Assembly: GCF_001839655.2 (NCBI RefSeq)
Contig: NZ_CP056087.1
Span: forward strand, 2,356,001-2,420,000
Reading direction: 5' to 3'
Origin: Pseudomonas argentinensis
GTDB taxonomy: Bacteria; Pseudomonadota; Gammaproteobacteria; Pseudomonadales; Pseudomonadaceae
Length of the DNA: 64,000 bases
Under the pieces are notes generated by a model. That model made no database searches, was not told where the DNA came from, and saw only the letters and a program-made list of their open reading frames with translations. This document shows, piece by piece, positions 59,983-64,000 of this stretch. Position 1 is the stretch's first letter. Each line of letters opens with the position of its first letter. The translations under genes and the position numbers were made by a program.

Positions 59983-60240
59983 TCAGCCCAACAGGCGCCG
60001 CGGTGGTGGCAGGCGCTTGAGCGTGGCGGCCTTCGACCGGGCTGCCATGCGCCGTTTCGCCGGGCAGATGCCGGTCACGCCGCGGAAGATGCCCAGCGCA
60101 CCGGCGGCGATATCGGTCAGGCCGAAGACGCCGCCAATGGCCAACCCCTTGCGTATCAACAGCGCGCCACCGGCGATGGAGATCACCCGTTCCATGGGCG
60201 CCAGGTTGGTCGCGCTGTCGTTGTTGTCATGTGCAGGCAT
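59983..60240 (-). CDS. DUF2892-type small membrane protein
   Basis: An 85-residue protein with MERVISIAGGALLIRKGL and AAGALGIFRGVTGICPAKR, the DUF2892 pattern (YgaP-like membrane anchor): two short hydrophobic stretches (about residues 19-35 and 43-57). The C-terminal tail is basic. Function unknown. It lies 10 bases before the next gene on the same strand. Confidence 0.75.
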   Translation of the reverse strand: MPAHDNNDSATNLAPMERVISIAGGALLIRKGLAIGGVFGLTDIAAGALGIFRGVTGICPAKRRMAARSKAATLKRLPPPRRLLG

Positions 60241-60250
60241 GGGAACTCCA

Positions 60251-60628
60251 TCAAGAGGCTTTCTTCAGGGCGCTGAGCAGTTCGGCCTTGCGCATCGTCG
60301 AGCGCCCGCTGATCTGGCGGGCACGTGCCAGGCGCAGCAGCTCCTGCTTGCTCTGCTCGTCCAGTGGGCGGTTGGGGTGGGTCTCACCGCGCCGGCTGGC
60401 CGCTGCCTGACGGGCGGAATCCTGGCGGGCGCTGCTCTTCTGCTTGGCACTGGTCTCGCGCCCCGAGCCGCCGGCCCGTTCGCCGCCACCGGACTGCTTG
60501 TTGACGGTGGCCCAGGCCCGGGCGCGGGCCTCGTCTTCCGAGATGCCGCGCTCCTCGTAGCTGGATTCGATGGCCGCTGCCTTGCGTTTCTGGGCCTCGG
60601 TGTACTTGTCTTTGCTTCCACGTGGCAT
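60251..60628 (-). CDS. basic stress-type protein with Rho N-terminal-like domain
   Basis: A 125-residue protein starting MPRGSKDKYTEAQKRKA. N-terminal part matches the KGG/plasmid-stabilisation-like pattern EEAQKR...AWATVNKQSGGG; the end (SKQELLRLARARQISGRSTM, then KAELLSALKKAS) is like the SAP/Rho-N helix-extended-loop fold that binds nucleic acid. It is very basic in the middle. A name such as plasmid stabilisation protein is used for homologues but no plasmid role is shown. Confidence 0.75.
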   Translation of the reverse strand: MPRGSKDKYTEAQKRKAAAIESSYEERGISEDEARARAWATVNKQSGGGERAGGSGRETSAKQKSSARQDSARQAAASRRGETHPNRPLDEQSKQELLRLARARQISGRSTMRKAELLSALKKAS

Positions 60629-60841
60629 GTCGGTCTCCTGGTCAGCAATGGTGTGGGTCGGTATCCATGGGGCAGGCCGGTGCGGCGTCGAGTTCAGGGG
60701 GCTGGATGAGTGGTCGTCGGCAATTCGGCAGACGCATTGAACTCTGTCGCAGGTGGCGGACTCATTGCTAAGTGCTTTTGGAACAGGGCGCCGAGCTCTG
60801 GCATGCGCCCGCCAGCCGCTGAACCTAAGAGGAGATCGACG

Positions 60842-61237
60842 ATGAAACGAGATTGGGAACTGATCCGTGAACTGCTGCTGCAGATCGAAGCCCTGGAAAC
60901 CGGACACCACTTCTACCCGCAGCAGGTCGGTGAGCACAGCGCCGAATCGGTCAGCTACCATATTCATCTGATGTGCCAGGCCAACCTGATCGAGTGCTCC
61001 CAGCACCATCCCTGGAATGGCGCGCCGGTCTCCATCGCCAACGGTCTGACCCTGACCGGTCACGACCTGCTCGACGGCATTCGCGAGGCGTCGCTGTGGG
61101 AAGCCAAGAAGGCCTATCTGCAGGCCCGCGCCGGCGGCATTACCTATGAAGGACTGAAGAACGCGCCGACCGCCGACTCCATGCTGTTCGCCAGTCGCGG
61201 TAGCGAAGAGGGTCGTCACGGCCACGTCTATAACTGA
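60842..61237 (+). CDS. DUF2513 domain-containing protein
   Basis: A 131-residue protein starting MKRDWELIRELLLQIEAL, with QQVGEHSAESVSYHIHLMCQ and SLWEAKKAYLQ, typical of DUF2513. The family is often met in prophages and near mobile genes, but it also occurs alone. The C-terminal 30 residues go beyond the usual end. A GGAGATCGACG element precedes the ATG at 60842. It ends 19 bases before glgP and may share its transcript. Confidence 0.75.
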   Translation: MKRDWELIRELLLQIEALETGHHFYPQQVGEHSAESVSYHIHLMCQANLIECSQHHPWNGAPVSIANGLTLTGHDLLDGIREASLWEAKKAYLQARAGGITYEGLKNAPTADSMLFASRGSEEGRHGHVYN

Positions 61238-61256
61238 TTCAGGGAGCGAACCTGCA

Positions 61257-63713
61257 ATGGCCGAGGAAGCAGTGAAAGCAACAGACAACGTCGATACTTT
61301 CAAACAACTGATCCTGGCCAAGCTCAGGTATTCGGTGGGCAAGGACCCGGGCAATGCCTTTGCCCACGACTGGTTCGAGGCGGTGGCCCTGGCGGCTCGC
61401 GATCACCTGATCGACCACTGGGAAGACGCCTCCCTGCAGGTCGACCGCCAGGAACAGAAACGCGTTTACTACCTCTCGCTGGAGTTCCTGATCGGCCGCC
61501 TGCTGGTCGACAACCTCAGCAACCTCGGCCTGCTGGACACCGCCCGCGAAGCGCTGGCCCAGCTGGACGTGGATTTCGAGCAGATTCGCAACCTGGAGCC
61601 CGATGCCGCCCTCGGCAACGGCGGCCTGGGCCGCCTGGCTGCCTGCTTCATGGAAAGCATGGCGACCCTGAATATTGCCGCCCACGGTTATGGCATTCGC
61701 TACGAGCACGGCCTGTTCCGTCAGGTGGTGATCGACGGCTGGCAGCAGGAACATACCGAGACCTGGCTGGATTTCGGCAACCCCTGGGAATTCGAGCGTC
61801 CAGAGGTCAGCTACAGCGTCGGTTTCGGCGGCAGCGTGGTGAACCTGGCCGATTCGGCCGAGGTCTCCCGTTACGAATGGCAGCCCTACGAGCAGGTGCG
61901 CGCCATCGCCTACGACACCCCGGTGGTCGGCTGGCGTCATTCCAGCGTCAATACCCTGCGCCTGTGGCGCGCCCGCGCCGAGGAAGACCTGCAGCTGGAA
62001 CGCTTCAATGCCGGCGATCACTTCGGCGCGGTGGCCGATGTGGTCAGGGCCGAAAGCATTTCCCGGGTGCTCTACCCGGCGGACAGCACCGAAGCCGGTC
62101 AGGAGCTGCGCCTGCGCCAGGAATTCTTCTTCGTCTCGGCGTCGCTGCAGGACCTGATCGCCCGGCACCTGGAGTTGAACCTCGACATTCACTCGCTGCC
62201 CGACCGCGTCGCCATCCAGCTCAATGACACCCACCCGGCGATCGCCGTGGCCGAGCTGATGCGCCTGCTGGTCGACGTGTACCGCCTGGAATGGTTCGAG
62301 GCCTGGAAGCTGACCACCGCGACCCTGTCCTACACCAACCATACCTTGCTGCCCGAGGCTCTGGAGTCCTGGCCGGTGTCGTTGATGGAGCGCCTGCTGC
62401 CGCGGCACATGCAGATCATCTACCTGATCAACGCGTACCACATCGATTCGCTGCGCGCCAAGGACATCCACGACTTCGACCTGCTGCGCTCCATCTCGCT
62501 GATCGACGAGGACAATGGCCGGCGCGTGCGCATGGGCAACCTGGCCTTCCTTGGTTCGCACAGCATCAACGGCGTCTCGGCGCTGCACACCAACCTGATG
62601 CGCAAGAGCGTGTTCAGCGATTTCCACCGCCTGTACCCGGAGCGCATCAACAACAAGACCAACGGCGTGACCTTTCGCCGCTGGCTGTACCAGTCCAACC
62701 CGCAACTGACCGAGCTGCTGGTCGGCGCCCTGGGCGAAGGCGTGCTCGACACGCCGGAAACCACCCTGCGCTCGCTCGAGCCGTTCGCCGCCAAATCGTC
62801 GTTCCGCAAGCAGTTCGCAGCTCAGCGCCAGCACGCCAAGCGCGCCCTGGCCGAGCTGGTGCGCGAGCGCATGGGCATCAGCCTGGACACCCAGGCAATC
62901 TTCGACGTGCAGGTCAAGCGTATCCACGAATACAAGCGTCAGCTGCTCAATCTGCTGCACACCGTGGCGCTGTACCAGGCGATGCGCAACGACCCGGCCA
63001 CCGACTGGGCGCCGCGGGTGAAGATCTTCGCCGGCAAGGCTGCGGCCAGCTATCACCAGGCAAAGCTGATCATCAAGCTGGCCAATGACATCAGCCGCAC
63101 CGTCAATGCCGACCCGACCCTGCGCGGGCTGCTCAAGGTGGTGTTCATTCCCAACTACAACGTCAGCCTGGCCGAGGTGATCATCCCGGCGGCCGATCTT
63201 TCCGAGCAGATCTCCACCGCCGGGCTGGAAGCCTCCGGCACCAGCAACATGAAGTTCGCCCTCAACGGCGCGCTGACCATCGGCACCCTGGACGGCGCCA
63301 ACGTGGAGATGTCCGAGCAGATCGGCCGCGAGAACATGTTCATCTTCGGCATGACCGCCCAGCAGGTCGCCGCTCGTTCGCGGCGTGACCTCAACATGAG
63401 CGCCGAGGTGGCCGCCTCCGAGCGGCTGGCCGGTGCCCTGGAAGCGATCCGCTCCGGGGTGTTCTCGCCGGACGATCCGGGCCGCTACACCGGCCTGATC
63501 GATGGCCTGCTGGCCCATGACCGCTTTCTGGTCTGCGCGGATTTCCAGGCCTACTGGGAGGCGCAACGCAAGGTCGATATCCTCTGGCGCACGCCGGATC
63601 GCTGGTGGCAGGCGGCGGTACTCAACAGCGCACGCACCGGCTGGTTCTCCTCGGATCGCACAATCCGTGAGTACGCCAAGGAAATCTGGAACGTGGGCGG
63701 CCTCGACGGCTGA
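61257..63713 (+). CDS. glgP: glycogen/starch/alpha-glucan phosphorylase
   Basis: An 818-residue GT35 enzyme that releases glucose-1-phosphate from glycogen. Motifs are LGNGGLGRLAAC (about residues 118-129), PDRVAIQLNDTHP (about residue 318) and the PLP-lysine site EASGTSNMKFALNG (lysine near residue 664). A normal length for the family. The ATG at 61257 follows GGGAG. It lies outside the usual glg cluster in this window. A terminator follows the stop. Confidence 0.96.
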   Translation: MAEEAVKATDNVDTFKQLILAKLRYSVGKDPGNAFAHDWFEAVALAARDHLIDHWEDASLQVDRQEQKRVYYLSLEFLIGRLLVDNLSNLGLLDTAREALAQLDVDFEQIRNLEPDAALGNGGLGRLAACFMESMATLNIAAHGYGIRYEHGLFRQVVIDGWQQEHTETWLDFGNPWEFERPEVSYSVGFGGSVVNLADSAEVSRYEWQPYEQVRAIAYDTPVVGWRHSSVNTLRLWRARAEEDLQLERFNAGDHFGAVADVVRAESISRVLYPADSTEAGQELRLRQEFFFVSASLQDLIARHLELNLDIHSLPDRVAIQLNDTHPAIAVAELMRLLVDVYRLEWFEAWKLTTATLSYTNHTLLPEALESWPVSLMERLLPRHMQIIYLINAYHIDSLRAKDIHDFDLLRSISLIDEDNGRRVRMGNLAFLGSHSINGVSALHTNLMRKSVFSDFHRLYPERINNKTNGVTFRRWLYQSNPQLTELLVGALGEGVLDTPETTLRSLEPFAAKSSFRKQFAAQRQHAKRALAELVRERMGISLDTQAIFDVQVKRIHEYKRQLLNLLHTVALYQAMRNDPATDWAPRVKIFAGKAAASYHQAKLIIKLANDISRTVNADPTLRGLLKVVFIPNYNVSLAEVIIPAADLSEQISTAGLEASGTSNMKFALNGALTIGTLDGANVEMSEQIGRENMFIFGMTAQQVAARSRRDLNMSAEVAASERLAGALEAIRSGVFSPDDPGRYTGLIDGLLAHDRFLVCADFQAYWEAQRKVDILWRTPDRWWQAAVLNSARTGWFSSDRTIREYAKEIWNVGGLDG

Positions 63714-63729
63714 CCGCTCTGCCATGAGC

Positions 63730-63767
63730 AAAAGCCCGGCATGCCTCGCGTATGCCGGGCTTTTTTC
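63730..63767 (+). terminator. Rho-independent terminator after glgP
   Basis: AAAAGCCCGGCAT and ATGCCGGGCTTTT are exact arms around a short loop, followed by more Ts. Confidence 0.85.
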
Positions 63768-64000
63768 AGGTTTTCGCGTTTCGCGGGAAAGGCACGCTTG
63801 ACGCCGGACTGGCAATAAAGCGTTCGCTGCCGATGACCTGGCACTCTCCATTGGCCCGCCGCCTTGTCTGATGGGTTTCGCCCCTTACGGGCGAGTCACT
63901 TGATTCGCTGCGCTTACCCTTCGGGCCAGCCTACGGCTGTTACTTCGCTGCGCTTCGTAGCTCTTGCTTGCCCAAGAGAAAGTAACCAAAGAGAAGGGCA
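63768..64000. other. repeat-like sequence at the window edge
   Basis: No gene seen. From about 63872 the sequence TTTCGCCCCTTACGGGCGAG and, near the end, CCCAAGAGAAAGTAACCAAA resemble a dispersed Pseudomonas intergenic repeat, partly shared in style with 23395-23455. Confidence 0.5.

Noticed and set aside
61239..63851. An 870-codon antisense frame opposite glgP
   Set aside because: High GC bias makes antisense frames long; the glgP sense strand has full family motifs.

Overview
This is a GC-rich chromosomal segment of a Pseudomonas species (Gammaproteobacteria). The evidence is the gene content, the codon bias, tandem cbb3 oxidase operons behind an Anr regulator, a Pseudomonas-type CcoGHIS cluster, and gene orders I recall from P. 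aeruginosa. The left block (lolC/E, comEC, exbB, exbD, lpxK, Trm112, kdsB, ptpA, murB, rne, rluC, HAD, sppA) matches one P. aeruginosa region. The next block (apt, anr, hemN, ccoSIHG, ccoPQON twice, aer, acnA) matches another. No species call is possible from the sequence alone.

Layout. 1-7.6 kb: envelope genes, with a tightly overlapping run lpxK/Trm112/kdsB/ptpA/murB. 7.7-9.0 kb: an intact ISL3-family insertion sequence with a perfect 8-bp target duplication, placed at the rne terminator. 9.0-15.6 kb: rne (apparent frameshift), a long divergent rne/rluC leader region, then rluC, HAD phosphatase and sppA. 15.6-16.0 kb: two palindromic repeats where the two syntenic blocks join. 16-32 kb: microaerobic respiration (apt, anr, hemN, cbb3 assembly genes, two complete cbb3 oxidase operons). 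32-36.8 kb: a patchy accessory stretch with small hypothetical genes, an isomerase gene with a nonsense codon, a frameshifted acetyltransferase, a truncated DinB gene, immunity-like genes and several copies of a 76-bp palindromic repeat. 36.8-46 kb: aer, acnA, rlmM, tusA, a MATE transporter and pdxB. 46-51.5 kb: small conserved proteins, then dnaX-ybaB-recR. 51.5-55.7 kb: a FecI/FecR/TonB-receptor iron-signalling unit. 56-64 kb: AraC/SDR pair, monooxygenase, ohr-ohrR, small stress-type genes and glgP.

How it works together. Anr senses low oxygen. A candidate Anr box precedes hemN, and a similar 14-mer lies upstream of ccoG. HemN supplies heme anaerobically, CcoG/H/I/S handle copper delivery and assembly, and the two CcoNOQP sets are the terminal oxidases. 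Aer gives energy or redox taxis.

Three genes (rne, ccoI and a GNAT gene) are each broken by loss of one base in a short C/G run. Since rne is normally essential, sequence error is the simplest explanation. The most unusual signals are the dispersed palindromic repeats: one family keeps its flanks while its stem sequences change in a compensatory way, and another sits at the edges of gene remnants.
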